Below, piece by piece: positions 7,641 through 15,274 of a stretch of 38,169 bases of DNA. This DNA comes from JBBTQJ01 sp038065755 (GTDB lineage Bacteria > Patescibacteriota > Minisyncoccia > Minisyncoccales > Staskawiczbacteraceae). The position numbers were made by a program, and so were the translations under genes. The notes beneath the pieces are model-generated. The model did not search any database. It saw nothing but the letters and a program-made list of their open reading frames with translations, and was not told the DNA's origin. Every line of letters starts with the position of its first letter. Within the stretch, counting starts at the first letter, position 1. Location: the NCBI GenBank assembly GCA_038065755.1, contig JBBTQJ010000036.1, positions 1 to 38,169 on the forward strand, read 5' to 3'.

Positions 7641-8060
7641 ATGAAAAACAAAACAAAAATTATAGAAAATAATTTAATTTCTAAAAAACCCGGGCTGGTC
7701 CAAGAAAACAAAAGTAAAATTTTTGACCCAGAAGGAGAGCTGGTAATTGATGTTTATGAAACAGGCTCTGATTTTGTGGTTTTGGCCGCCATTGCCGGAA
7801 TTCAAATAAAAGACGTTGATATTTCCTTAGAAAAAGAAATGCTGGTAATAAAAGGAAACAGAGAAAATCCCTGCGCAGGCCCGGAAAATAAATATTTTTA
7901 CCAGGAATGCTACTGGGGGCCTTTTTCCAGAAAAATCGTTCTGCCAGAAAACATCAACATTGCCGAGGCCGCAGCCGAAATGGACAAGGGGGTTTTAACC
8001 ATAAAAATCCCCAAAAACAAGCAAAATAACAAAGGAAAACTGGAAGTGAAATCTTCGTAA
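7641..8060 (+). CDS. Small heat-shock protein, Hsp20/alpha-crystallin family
   Basis: This 139-aa protein has a disordered N-terminal arm (about 1-28) and an alpha-crystallin domain from about 30 to 130. It shows the typical ELVIDVYETGSDFVVLAAIAG start, a central YWGPFSRKIVLPENI strand and the closing MDKGVLTIKIPKN motif. It acts as an ATP-independent holdase for unfolding proteins. The IXI-like C-terminal anchor is short (KLEVKSS). It starts 18 bases after the GIY-YIG unit and ends in a good terminator, so it is probably the last gene of the transcript from valS or has its own promoter in the repeat region. Confidence 0.93.
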   Translation: MKNKTKIIENNLISKKPGLVQENKSKIFDPEGELVIDVYETGSDFVVLAAIAGIQIKDVDISLEKEMLVIKGNRENPCAGPENKYFYQECYWGPFSRKIVLPENINIAEAAAEMDKGVLTIKIPKNKQNNKGKLEVKSS

Positions 8061-8082
8061 CTCGCAAAGATATTAAAGCGCT

Positions 8083-8107
8083 AAAAACTGGCTTTTCGCC
8101 AGTTTTT
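8083..8107 (+). terminator. Intrinsic terminator after hsp20
   Basis: AAAAACTGGC-ttttc-GCCAGTTTTT: a 10-bp stem followed by a T-run, 22 bases after the stop codon. Confidence 0.9.
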
Positions 8108-8113
8108 ATTTTG

Positions 8114-8195
8114 TGCCGCGGGAGAGATTTGAACTCTCAATCCTTTCGGAACATGCTCCTAAGGCATGCGCGTATTCCAATTCCGCCACCGCGGC
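8114..8195 (-). tRNA. tRNA-Leu (UAG)
   Basis: Class II tRNA with a long variable arm (TGTTCCGAAAGGATTGA region), acceptor GCCGCGG/CCGCGGC and anticodon loop CTTAGGA (UAG). CCA is not encoded. Confidence 0.95.
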
Positions 8196-8213
8196 TTTTT
8201 TGTCTTGCTGCCT

Positions 8214-8270
8214 ACCCCGCATAATCAAGAGCGAAGCGAGAAATTTTTGCGGGGTTTCACCATACTCGCT
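8214..8270. repeat. ORF-less relative of the GIY-YIG inverted-repeat unit
   Basis: ACCCCGCA (8214-8221) and TGCGGGGT (8248-8255) form an inverted pair around a GAGCGAAGCGAG core. The right flank GCGGGGTTTCACCATACTCGC resembles the right flank of the GIY-YIG unit, GCGGGGTGCTCACCTTATTCGC. This suggests a short derivative of the same element. Confidence 0.4.
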
Positions 8271-8323
8271 AACATTGCCTGCATATTCAATATCTTTAAT
8301 ATATCAAAAATTATATTATTGTA

Positions 8324-8359
8324 AAAAAACGACCATGGTTTAATCCTTGGTCGTTTTTT
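8324..8359 (-). terminator. Intrinsic terminator of the pilin-like gene block
   Basis: AAAAAACGACCA and TGGTCGTTTTTT form a perfect 12-bp stem, 23 bases beyond the stop of the last pilin-like gene. T-runs on both strands allow bidirectional use. Confidence 0.88.
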
Positions 8360-8381
8360 AAAAAAATTTTAATTATTTCTA

Positions 8382-8708
8382 TTATATCCAAGTTTTTATA
8401 ATTGCCCATATTGAAAGCGCAAGAACCAAAACCACTCCGCCTACTACGGCATATAAAAGAGTATTTCTTGCTTTTCCCACTTTTTCCGGATCGCCGGAGG
8501 CTGTGACGAACAAAATTCCTGATACTAACAACATAACCCCTATTACAAAACCGCCTACTGTATATAATACTCCTGTGATAAAAGCTTTTACTTGGATCCA
8601 AGTGTAGGTATCTACGGGAACATCTGGGGTAGCTCCAGCTAAAGCAATAACCGGAAGGGCTAATACTGCAACTAAAATTAATGAAGATAAAATTTTGTTG
8701 ATTTTCAC
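8382..8708 (-). CDS. TrbC/VirB2-like pilin family membrane protein (paralogue 1)
   Basis: This 108-aa protein has an N-terminal signal-like helix ending in ALAGA, then two membrane helices separated by a short polar loop. The loop reads TASGDPEKVGKARNTLLYAV, the shared hallmark of all five neighbouring proteins: small-x-G-(D/A/S)-P-(E/D)-K...AK..L. This is the architecture of type IV secretion pilins (TrbC/VirB2). The protein is expected in the cytoplasmic membrane, possibly assembled into a pilus. No VirB4 or VirB6 gene lies in the window, so involvement in secretion or DNA uptake is inference. It is the last gene of the block, followed by a strong terminator. Confidence 0.8.
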   Translation of the reverse strand: MKINKILSSLILVAVLALPVIALAGATPDVPVDTYTWIQVKAFITGVLYTVGGFVIGVMLLVSGILFVTASGDPEKVGKARNTLLYAVVGGVVLVLALSIWAIIKTWI

Positions 8709-8922
8709 TATTCGACCAGCGAATTTATTATTTTTTATTAAAAAATCTTAATTCGCCGGTTTTTATTAATCCTTAAATTTCGTTAAATTTTGTTGATTTT
8801 CGACCTTTTAAATGTTTATCAATGATAAATTGGTTATTAACAACCCCTTTACCCTTTAATCTATTATACTCAATCCCTAATAATTGTCCATAACCCTGCC
8901 TGTGGAAAAACATTTACAGCTC
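8709..8922. other. 214-bp spacer between pilin-like genes 1 and 2
   Basis: No gene is seen. An imperfect palindrome at about 8720-8764 (ACC-GCGAATT and AATTCGC-GGT arms around TTTTTTATTAAAAAA) may terminate upstream transcription or mark the promoter region of paralogue 1. The rest is AT-rich with a few short direct T/A tracts. Confidence 0.4.
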
Positions 8923-9225
8923 TTAATTAAGCCAGCCAAACAAAATAGGCAATATTGAAGCTGAAATAAGAATAACTACAGCCCCTACTATTCCTCCTAT
9001 AAAAGCGGCTTTAGATAAAGAAATTTTTTGAGGGTCTCCTTGAGCCATAGCAAACATAATTCCAGACAGTAGAAAACAACACACAGTAATTACTACGGCA
9101 ACAGTCCAAATAGCGTTAACAACCTTAGTCCCCAGGCCGGTTATAGTTGTCGGCAACGCCCCAAAAACCACTGCTGGCAAAACCACCACCCCTAAAAGAA
9201 AAACGCTAATTAAAACTTTTTTCAT
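8923..9225 (-). CDS. TrbC/VirB2-like pilin family membrane protein (paralogue 2)
   Basis: This 100-aa member has a signal-like N-terminus (KKVLISVFLLGVVVLPAVVFGA) with probable cleavage after FGA, then helix, loop and helix. The loop reads MAQGDPQKISLSKAAFIGG, aligning with the motif of its neighbours, although the usual AKKAL is SKAAF. A Cys pair (VCCFLL) in the first mature helix is unusual for the set. The C-terminus ends in the membrane (ILPILFGWLN). It is separated from paralogue 1 by 214 bp, so it may have separate expression. Confidence 0.8.
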   Translation of the reverse strand: MKKVLISVFLLGVVVLPAVVFGALPTTITGLGTKVVNAIWTVAVVITVCCFLLSGIMFAMAQGDPQKISLSKAAFIGGIVGAVVILISASILPILFGWLN

Positions 9226-9290
9226 TATTTATTTGCTATTTGCAATTTTATAAAAACCAAACCTGACGCCATTTTTCACCATTTTTTTCT

Positions 9291-9641
9291 CTATTTTTGT
9301 TTGCATAATCCTGTGCCGCCAGTTCCCAATGCGTCAATTATTATGGTAGATGCCGACATTGATAATACAACCACCACTGTTCCGATAACAGCGGCAATTA
9401 ATGCCTTCTTAGCTATCCCCATGCGTTCCCCTCCTCCTGCTGTTAAATATAAAACACCAGCGATAATCCACCCAATAATTATCATAGCACCGCCTACATT
9501 CCAGGAAATACTTCCTATTCTAGCTATCATCTTACAAAACTCAGTTGCCTCAGTGCCGGCAGCTATCGTTATTGGTGTGGTAAAAAAAGATAAGAATAAA
9601 ATACTCCCCGATACTAAAAATAATATTTTTTTGTTTGTCAT
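9291..9641 (-). CDS. TrbC/VirB2-like pilin family membrane protein (paralogue 3)
   Basis: At 116 aa this is the longest of the five. A signal-like segment ends in ITIAAG. A mature N-terminal stretch carries one Cys (FCKMIARIG), then come two membrane helices with the loop TAGGGERMGIAKKALIAAV, and a hydrophilic glycine-rich tail (GTGGTGLCKQK) with a second Cys. The two Cys could form a disulfide outside the membrane, a feature lacking in the other paralogues; this is inference. A 30-bp dispersed repeat lies directly upstream of its start region. Confidence 0.8.
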   Translation of the reverse strand: MTNKKILFLVSGSILFLSFFTTPITIAAGTEATEFCKMIARIGSISWNVGGAMIIIGWIIAGVLYLTAGGGERMGIAKKALIAAVIGTVVVVLSMSASTIIIDALGTGGTGLCKQK

Positions 9642-9665
9642 TTTATTTAATTATGCATATTTTGA

Positions 9666-9695
9666 GATTGCTTCGCCTGTGGGCTCGCAATGACG
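9666..9695. repeat. Dispersed GATTGCTTCG...CGCAATGACG repeat
   Basis: GATTGCTTCG and CGCAATGACG bracket a short variable centre. A second copy is in frame inside rluD (25600-25634). This sequence type is widespread in bacterial genomes as an intergenic palindromic repeat (known from general experience, not checked here). Confidence 0.75.
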
Positions 9696-9716
9696 AAAAA
9701 ATACATAATTTTAAAT

Positions 9717-10025
9717 TTAAACTCCGAGAAATAATGCGTTTCCTATTATAGTTTGTGCAGCTTGAGCCAAAATAACCAAGGCTGTTCCGGCTATTGAGGC
9801 AAATAGGGCTTTTTTTGCCAAATTAAGCCTGTCCGGAGCTCCTTGCGCGGACAAGAATAAAAGTCCCGTAATCATCCAAAATATTACAACAAGAGCGGTC
9901 GCAACAACCACTATTACGCTTGTGACATTTATCACCATGCCAACAATGGTTACTTGCGCAAAAGCTATGTTTGGCAGAATTAAAACGCCCGATAAGACCA
10001 ATAATAATGATAATATTTTTTTCAT
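9717..10025 (-). CDS. TrbC/VirB2-like pilin family membrane protein (paralogue 4)
   Basis: This 102-aa protein has signal-like KKILSLLLVLSGVLILPNIAFA with a good AFA cleavage site. Two membrane helices follow, with the loop SAQGAPDRLNLAKKALFAS between them. The second helix contains LAQAAQTIIGNALFLGV. It has the same fold signature as its neighbours and no cysteines. It lies 40 bp from paralogue 5, so the two may share a transcript. A pilin-like structural role is inferred from architecture only. Confidence 0.8.
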   Translation of the reverse strand: MKKILSLLLVLSGVLILPNIAFAQVTIVGMVINVTSVIVVVATALVVIFWMITGLLFLSAQGAPDRLNLAKKALFASIAGTALVILAQAAQTIIGNALFLGV

Positions 10026-10065
10026 AACAAAATATTTTTTTATAACGACCTTTTTATTATTAAAT

Positions 10066-10401
10066 TTACTTAACGCCTAAAACTTCTTTAACAATGCTAA
10101 CTATTGTACCCGCTATTACAGCTACAACCATGCCTACTATGGCGTATATTAATGCTTTTTTGGCGGCTCCTATCTTTTCAGGACTGCCGGCTGAAGTAAG
10201 ATACATAATACCAGCCACTATTAACATTATAGTAGAAAGAGACCCGATTATCGTGGCAACAGTTTTCGCGATCTTATCTAAAAGTTCCAAAATAGTATTA
10301 GAGCTTAGGGGGTTTTTAATAGTAACGCCCGATACTGGAGATGAAGATGCTAAGCCAAGCGCGATAATAGAAGATATTAGAAATATAAAAAATTTATTCA
10401 T
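10066..10401 (-). CDS. TrbC/VirB2-like pilin family membrane protein (paralogue 5)
   Basis: This 111-aa protein is the first of the block in transcription order. It has an N-terminal hydrophobic segment (FFIFLISSIIALGLA), a short periplasmic stretch, then two helices joined by TSAGSPEKIGAAKKALIYAI, the clearest version of the family motif. It follows the methyltransferase gene by 8 bases, so transcription probably continues from there. Its mature N-terminal region is longer than in paralogues 2 and 4. A pilin role remains inferred. Confidence 0.8.
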   Translation of the reverse strand: MNKFFIFLISSIIALGLASSSPVSGVTIKNPLSSNTILELLDKIAKTVATIIGSLSTIMLIVAGIMYLTSAGSPEKIGAAKKALIYAIVGMVVAVIAGTIVSIVKEVLGVK

Positions 10402-10409
10402 TTTAAAAA

Positions 10410-10934
10410 TTATTGCTCTTTAAATAAAAGGCCGTAATGATAAGCTCCGGCGGGGAATTCTTTTTTTAGGGAAAGCCCGGCTTCTGTTGCTATTTTTTTA
10501 ACTTGGTCAGCTGTAATTCTTCCTTCCTTGGGGCCAAAAGGAGCTGTTTCTTTCCAATCAACCACCAAAACCTGCCCTCCCGCTTTCACAACCCTTTTTG
10601 CTTCTATAATTATAGCAGATTTATTTTCTGCTTGGAAGAGAATATTGCAAACCAAAATAATATCTATGGAGTTGTTGGGCAAAGTAGAGCCCTTAACGGC
10701 CTCCAGGTCGCAGACAATTGTTTCAATATTGGAAAGTTTTTCTAAAACCGCCCTGTTTTTTAGAGCTGATAATTTTTCTTCCTGAATGTCCAGCCCGTAG
10801 ACCTTGCCTAATTTTAATTTCTTTGCCAAAGCAATGGAAAAAATACCGGCTCCCGTGCCGAATTCGGCCGCAATCATTCCTTCTTTTATTTCAAGCTCTT
10901 TTAAAACTTCTTCCGGATTTAAAAAACCCTCCAT
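10410..10934 (-). CDS. Class I SAM-dependent methyltransferase (UbiE/ArsM-like)
   Basis: This 174-aa protein has a Rossmann-like methyltransferase core. The SAM-binding motif I is AAEFGTGAGIFSIALA (near 22-37), the acidic residue ending strand 2 is in VYGLDIQEEKL, and motif II/III regions are IDIILVCNILFQ and AGGQVLVVDWKE. The substrate cannot be predicted. It lies 8 bases upstream of the pilin-like block on the same strand, which suggests cotranscription but not necessarily shared function. Its upstream side is the AT-rich inverted repeat of the four-helix-bundle unit. Confidence 0.88.
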   Translation of the reverse strand: MEGFLNPEEVLKELEIKEGMIAAEFGTGAGIFSIALAKKLKLGKVYGLDIQEEKLSALKNRAVLEKLSNIETIVCDLEAVKGSTLPNNSIDIILVCNILFQAENKSAIIIEAKRVVKAGGQVLVVDWKETAPFGPKEGRITADQVKKIATEAGLSLKKEFPAGAYHYGLLFKEQ

Positions 10935-10940
10935 AATGCT

Positions 10941-10993
10941 AATTAAAAATTAAAAGTCAAAAATTAAAAATATAATAAAAAGTTAAAAGTAAT
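10941..10993. repeat. AT-rich inverted repeat, left arm
   Basis: AATTAAAAATTAAAAGTCAA continues as AAATTAAAAATATAAT and AGTTAAAAGT. It is the inverse of the sequence at 11377-11428 on the other side of the four-helix-bundle gene and is similar to the solo element at 6543-6621. Confidence 0.65.
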
Positions 10994-11002
10994 CGTATTT
11001 TG

Positions 11003-11371
11003 TTATTTATTTCTAAGGGTTTTTATGCTGGAACCCAATATGTTTGATATTTCAATTAATTCTTTTAAAAGGTGCTCTATTTCTTTTTTATCTCCCTTGT
11101 TTGTGTCTCGCAAAAGAGCCAACCAAAATTTTGTTTCGTTGGCAGATTTTAAAGAATGTGATAAAAAATTTGTAAAATCTTTCTTTGAACAACCGGCAAT
11201 TGCTTCAATGTAGTTAGCGCAAATACTGGTTCCGCTTCTAATAATTTGATTGCGAGTAATTTTACATACATCGTCATTTTTAAGCAGGGTTTCGGTAAAT
11301 TTAATCAATCGTAGAATAAAATTATAAATTCTTTTCTTAAGATTATCGCTAAACTCTTTATTGCCATTCAT
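11003..11371 (-). CDS. Four-helix-bundle protein (23S rRNA intervening-sequence family)
   Basis: This 122-aa protein resembles the four-helix-bundle family first seen in 23S rRNA intervening sequences (S23/IVS family). It shows a helical LKKRIYNFILRLIKFTETL start, the family hallmark QIIRSGTSICANYIEA (RSG-S---N--E), then FLSHSLKSANETKFWLALL and a final helix. Its molecular function is unknown. The gene stands alone between a methyltransferase and gyrA, framed on both sides by AT-rich inverted repeats, which supports a mobile-cassette origin. Confidence 0.9.
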   Translation of the reverse strand: MNGNKEFSDNLKKRIYNFILRLIKFTETLLKNDDVCKITRNQIIRSGTSICANYIEAIAGCSKKDFTNFLSHSLKSANETKFWLALLRDTNKGDKKEIEHLLKELIEISNILGSSIKTLRNK

Positions 11372-11376
11372 TGCTT

Positions 11377-11428
11377 ATACTTTTAATTTAATATTATACT
11401 TTTAATTTTTGACTTTAGACTTTTAACT
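11377..11428. repeat. AT-rich inverted repeat, right arm
   Basis: ATACTTTTAATTTAATATTA and TTTTTGACTTTAGACTTTTA form the inverted counterpart of 10941-10993. The arm ends in ACTTTTAACT-type sequence identical in style to the solo element after valS. Confidence 0.65.
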
Positions 11429-11468
11429 AATTTGATTATACCAAATACGCCAAATTATTAAAAGTGGA

Positions 11469-13958
11469 TTATTCTTTCAGACATGCGCCCGAGGCCACCT
11501 TGTCGCCCTCTTCAAGACGCATTATTCTTACCCCCTGGGTTGCCCTGCCAAGCAAAGACACCGATTTTACCGCTGTTCTTATCACCTGCCCCTTTTGGGA
11601 AATAACAATCAAATCTTCTTCTTCGGCTCCTTCTATAATGGCAGCCAAAACAACCTTGCCTGTTTTAGGAGTAATCTTGGCTGTTTTAATTCCAGAACCT
11701 CCCCTGCCCTGCAACTTATATTGAGAAACATCTGTTCTTTTGCCATAGCCGTTTTCCATAACAATCAATAAATATTGTTTTTCGGGTTTCTGTTCTTTAT
11801 TTTCTGTTTTTTGAATAACATTCATTGAAATAACCTCGTCTCCCGACTTAAGCCTAATGCCTTTGACTCCGGCCGCGGTTCTGCCCATAGGCCTGATATC
11901 TTTTTCTTTAAACCTTATGGCAATGCCGTTTTTTGTGGCTAAAATTATATCGTCTTCACCCGTTGTTTTAACTACTTTTTTCAACGCATCCCCCTTTTCC
12001 AGTTTTATGGCTATAATTCCGCTTTTCCTTACATTGCCAAATTCTTCTAGGCTGGTTTTCTTTATTCTGCCGTTTTTGGTAACCATAACCAAATATTTAA
12101 ATTTTTGCCCCTCGTCTTTTGTTATGGGAATTAAAGATAAAACTTTTTCTTCTGTTGAAAGCTCTAAAAAGTTTAAAATGCCACGGCCCCTTGCAACCCT
12201 TGTTCCTTCTGGAATTTCATAAACCTGCGTTTGCAAAACTTTGCCGGTATCCGTAAAAAAAAGCAAATTATCATGTGTTGAGGCGCAAATAAAATGCTCA
12301 ACAATATCCTCTTGCATTGTTTTCATTCCCATAATGCCCTTTCCCCCTCTTTTTTGAATTTTATAAGTGGCAGGATTTATTCTTTTAATATATCCGCCGG
12401 TAGTTAGGGTGACAATTGTTTCTTCCAACGGCACCAAGTCAATTTCTGTTATTTCTCCCAATTTTTGTTTTATTACTTTTGTTTTTCTTTTATCGCCAAA
12501 TTTTTCTTTAAGGTTTAAAAGATCTTTTTTAATAATGTCTTTTAAAATATCCTGACTTTTTAAAATAGCCAGCAGTTCTTTAATTTTATTTAAAATTTCT
12601 TTTAACTCGTCTTCTATTTTTTTTCTTTCCAACCCCGCCAGGGTTTGCAATTTCATTTCCAAAATTGCTACTGCCTGCAATTCTGTAAGCTTGAATTTTT
12701 TGATTAAATTAATTTTTGCTTCTTCCCTGTCAGCTGATTTTTTAATGGTAGAAATTACCTGGTCAATATTTTTTAAAGCAATCATTAGGCCTTCTAATAT
12801 ATGGGCTCTTTCTTTGGCTTTTTCCAAATCATATTTTGTTTTTCTGGTGACAACCTCCTTTCTGTGTTCTATAAAATATTTTAAAACATCGGAAATTGAA
12901 AGAATTTCGGGCTGAATGCCGTCAACCAAGGCCAGCAAGTTCATATGAAAAGATTTCTGCAGGTTGGTAAATTTGTAAAGGCGGTTTAAAATTCTTTGGG
13001 GCTGAAAGCCGTTTTTAACATCTATTACAATTCTCATTCCCTCTCTGTCAGACAAATCTTTTATGTCTTTTATGCCTTCAACTTTTTTTTCTGAAACCAA
13101 ATTAGCCAATTCTTCAACTAGGGTTGATTTTATAACCTGATAAGGAATTTCTGTAATTACAATTTGCTCCTGGCCGTCCTTTTTTTCCACCACGTCAGCC
13201 TTTCCCCGCATTATTATAGAACCCTTGCCTTGGGAATAGGCAGATATTATTTCTTTTTGGTCGTAAATTATGCCGCCCGTAGGAAAATCCGGACCTTGTA
13301 TAAATTCAAACAAATCAGGAGTTTCGGCTTTGGGATGATCTAATAAATGAACAGTGGCGTCAATTATTTCTGTTAAATTATGCGGGGGGATGTTTGTTGC
13401 CATTCCAACGGCAATTCCCAAACTGCCGTTTAAAAGCAATTGCGGAAGGGGCGAGGGCAAAACAGCCGGCTCTTGTTTTGTGCCATCATAGTTGTCTATA
13501 AAATTAACCGTGTTTTTTTCAATATCTTCAAGCATTGCTTCGCCAATTTTAGAAAGTTTGCATTCTGTATAACGGCTGGCCGCAGAATTATCCCCGTCTT
13601 GGCTGCCAAAATTTCCCTGAGGGGCTATTAAAGGATACCTCATATTAAAATCCTGAGCCATTCTGACCAAAGTATCGTAAATGGCCATATCGCCGTGCGG
13701 ATGGTATTTTGCCATTACTTCTCCAACTACCGCCGCGCATTTTCTAAACTTAGCCGAACTGCTTAGCCCCAGCTCATTCATTGCGTATAAAATTTTTCTG
13801 TGCACGGGCTTTAAGCCGTCTCTTACGTCGGGCAATGCCCGAGCCACAATAACCGACATTGCATAATCAATGTATGATTCTTTCAGCTCCTGCACGATTT
13901 CTCTTGGTTCTACTTTTCCCCTATTATTGTCCGTTGATTTTTCTTTTTCTTCCGCCAT
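11469..13958 (-). CDS. gyrA: DNA gyrase subunit A
   Basis: This 829-aa subunit of the type II topoisomerase introduces negative supercoils together with GyrB. The N-terminal breakage-reunion domain holds the catalytic tyrosine in AASRYTECKL (Tyr130). The C-terminal beta-pinwheel carries a GyrA-box-like QKRGGKG, which supports gyrase rather than topoisomerase IV. In the quinolone-resistance region, YHPHGDMAIYD has methionine (Met91) where E. coli has Ser83, while the Asp87 equivalent (Asp95) is kept. The gene starts 3 bases after the HepT stop codon, so it is probably cotranscribed with the toxin-antitoxin pair. Confidence 0.96.
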   Translation of the reverse strand: MAEEKEKSTDNNRGKVEPREIVQELKESYIDYAMSVIVARALPDVRDGLKPVHRKILYAMNELGLSSSAKFRKCAAVVGEVMAKYHPHGDMAIYDTLVRMAQDFNMRYPLIAPQGNFGSQDGDNSAASRYTECKLSKIGEAMLEDIEKNTVNFIDNYDGTKQEPAVLPSPLPQLLLNGSLGIAVGMATNIPPHNLTEIIDATVHLLDHPKAETPDLFEFIQGPDFPTGGIIYDQKEIISAYSQGKGSIIMRGKADVVEKKDGQEQIVITEIPYQVIKSTLVEELANLVSEKKVEGIKDIKDLSDREGMRIVIDVKNGFQPQRILNRLYKFTNLQKSFHMNLLALVDGIQPEILSISDVLKYFIEHRKEVVTRKTKYDLEKAKERAHILEGLMIALKNIDQVISTIKKSADREEAKINLIKKFKLTELQAVAILEMKLQTLAGLERKKIEDELKEILNKIKELLAILKSQDILKDIIKKDLLNLKEKFGDKRKTKVIKQKLGEITEIDLVPLEETIVTLTTGGYIKRINPATYKIQKRGGKGIMGMKTMQEDIVEHFICASTHDNLLFFTDTGKVLQTQVYEIPEGTRVARGRGILNFLELSTEEKVLSLIPITKDEGQKFKYLVMVTKNGRIKKTSLEEFGNVRKSGIIAIKLEKGDALKKVVKTTGEDDIILATKNGIAIRFKEKDIRPMGRTAAGVKGIRLKSGDEVISMNVIQKTENKEQKPEKQYLLIVMENGYGKRTDVSQYKLQGRGGSGIKTAKITPKTGKVVLAAIIEGAEEEDLIVISQKGQVIRTAVKSVSLLGRATQGVRIMRLEEGDKVASGACLKE

Positions 13959-13961
13959 TTT

Positions 13962-14384
13962 TTACAAATTTAACGCTTTTTTAATTTCAAAAACAAATTC
14001 TTCAATATCTCCCAATCTGTTTTGTAAAATATCATAAACTTTATCATAGTCAATTTTTTCGTAATCGTGGGCAACTACATTCCGAAAACCTGTCATTTTT
14101 ATCATTTTTTCCCGCAATTCAACAGAAATAATTTTTTCTTCTTCTAAAATTTCAAAGCCCTCCCTCAATGTTGTTGGTTTTCTGAAATTTCTCAAAGAAA
14201 TAAAGGATTCTGCAATATCAATGGCGGACTGCGCGGCCAGATAAAGATATCTTTCAACAGATCCTTTTATAATATTATTTTCTTCAATTTCTCTCCTTGA
14301 AAATTTTTTAAAATTTACTGAAAGAATTTTCAAATATTTTTGGGCAGAGGTTATTTTATTTTCCACAACGGAAAAATTTGTCAT
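13962..14384 (-). CDS. hepT: HepT-like HEPN RNase toxin (DUF86)
   Basis: This 140-aa all-helical HEPN protein has the RNase motif R-x4-H-x-Y in FRNVVAHDYEKID (Arg101, His106, Tyr108). In known HepT/MntA pairs the toxin cleaves RNA, and the antitoxin AMPylates the motif tyrosine to silence it; that is established for homologues and inferred here. Its start overlaps the MntA stop by 4 bases (14381-14384), giving translational coupling. It ends 3 bases before gyrA, an unusual position that ties an essential gene to a toxin transcript. Confidence 0.9.
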   Translation of the reverse strand: MTNFSVVENKITSAQKYLKILSVNFKKFSRREIEENNIIKGSVERYLYLAAQSAIDIAESFISLRNFRKPTTLREGFEILEEEKIISVELREKMIKMTGFRNVVAHDYEKIDYDKVYDILQNRLGDIEEFVFEIKKALNL

Positions 14385-14776
14385 GCTTTTGTTAATTTAT
14401 ATCTTAATAATATATCGTGAAAATCAAAATATTCGTTTAGAATTTTAGGCTCCATTAAAACCTTAAACGGCTCTTTTTCCATAAGTAAAATTCCCTCTTT
14501 TATAATATTATATTTTAATTCAGGGCCGTCAATATCGTTTAATATAATCAAATCAATATTATCTGTTTTTAATTTTAAAGAAATTTCCCCCATTAATTTC
14601 AACCGCAGGTCAAACCTTTTTTTAGAATTTTTTTCATCTAAATAAACTGCAAAATCATAGTCGCTTAACGCCCCTATTTTTCCAGTTGCCCTAGAACCAA
14701 AAAGATAAACCAGTTTTACCGACTGTTCTTTTTTAAAAATTGGAATTAATTTTTTTATGTTTTCTGAAATTTCCAT
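14381..14776 (-). CDS. mntA: MntA-like nucleotidyltransferase antitoxin
   Basis: This 131-aa minimal nucleotidyltransferase has the signature G27-S28, ten residues, then D39-Y-D41 (LFGSRATGKIGALSDYDFAV), and a third acidic residue is probably D74 in DNIDLIIL. It is the antitoxin partner of the overlapping HepT, expected to transfer AMP to the toxin's active-site tyrosine. Its ATG overlaps the stop codon of the decayed HEPN fragment upstream (TAATG), so an older toxin remnant may drive translation of the intact pair. The length is typical. Confidence 0.9.
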   Translation of the reverse strand: MEISENIKKLIPIFKKEQSVKLVYLFGSRATGKIGALSDYDFAVYLDEKNSKKRFDLRLKLMGEISLKLKTDNIDLIILNDIDGPELKYNIIKEGILLMEKEPFKVLMEPKILNEYFDFHDILLRYKLTKA

Positions 14777-14978
14777 TAAATTAATCTGTTTATTTTTAAT
14801 TCTTTTAATAATTCTGACATTTTTTCTTTTAACTTCGGAATGTCTTCTTTTGTTATTTTAAATATTAGTTTTAAATCAACTCCAAAATATTCGTGAATAA
14901 TCTTATCTCTAGTTCCTGCGATCTTTTTCCATTCAATTTCTTTGTGTTTATCCCTAAAATCATGAAATCTCTTTTTTT
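14776..14978 (-). pseudogene. Remnant of a second HEPN (HepT-like) toxin
   Basis: Reading the minus strand gives only a C-terminal fragment: FRDKHKEIEWKKIAGTRDKI, then IHEYFGVD and a helical tail ending KINRLI. The RNase motif R-x4-H-x-Y (RDKIIHEY) is intact, but the N-terminal half is missing and no start codon suits the fragment. It is fused by an apparent deletion to the end of the nucleotidyltransferase remnant upstream. Its TAA overlaps the ATG of the intact mntA. Confidence 0.75.
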
Positions 14979-15237
14979 AATCTTCGATGAACAGAGCCAT
15001 AGGTCAATAAATCTACTTTCTTTTTAAGTATTTTTTCTAATTCAAACTGCAGGCCGATAAGATCAAAATAGCTTTTATCGTCATGTTTATATTTTATCAA
15101 AATATCAATGTCGCTTTTTTTTGTTTGCTCGCCTCTTGAATACGAACCAAAAACACCGATTTTTTAACCGAAAATTTATTTTTTAAAAACTGTTCTGACT
15201 TTTTTAATTTTTCTTTTATATTTTTAATATTATTCAT
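14960..15237 (-). pseudogene. Frameshifted MNT-type nucleotidyltransferase
   Basis: From ATG 15237 the frame reads a helical start to FSVKK, then switches. The other frame continues GVFGSYSRGEQTKKSDIDIL, the GSx10DxD signature, then a helical region to VHRRLKKEIS. A single missing A in the A6 run (T6 at 15160-15165) explains the break. It is clearly the antitoxin partner of the decayed HEPN fragment, i.e. a dead second module beside a living one. A sequencing error cannot be excluded for the frameshift, but the truncated HEPN supports true decay. Confidence 0.8.
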
Positions 15238-15274
15238 TTTTTTATTGCATGAATTTAAAAGTAGAAAGCATTTT

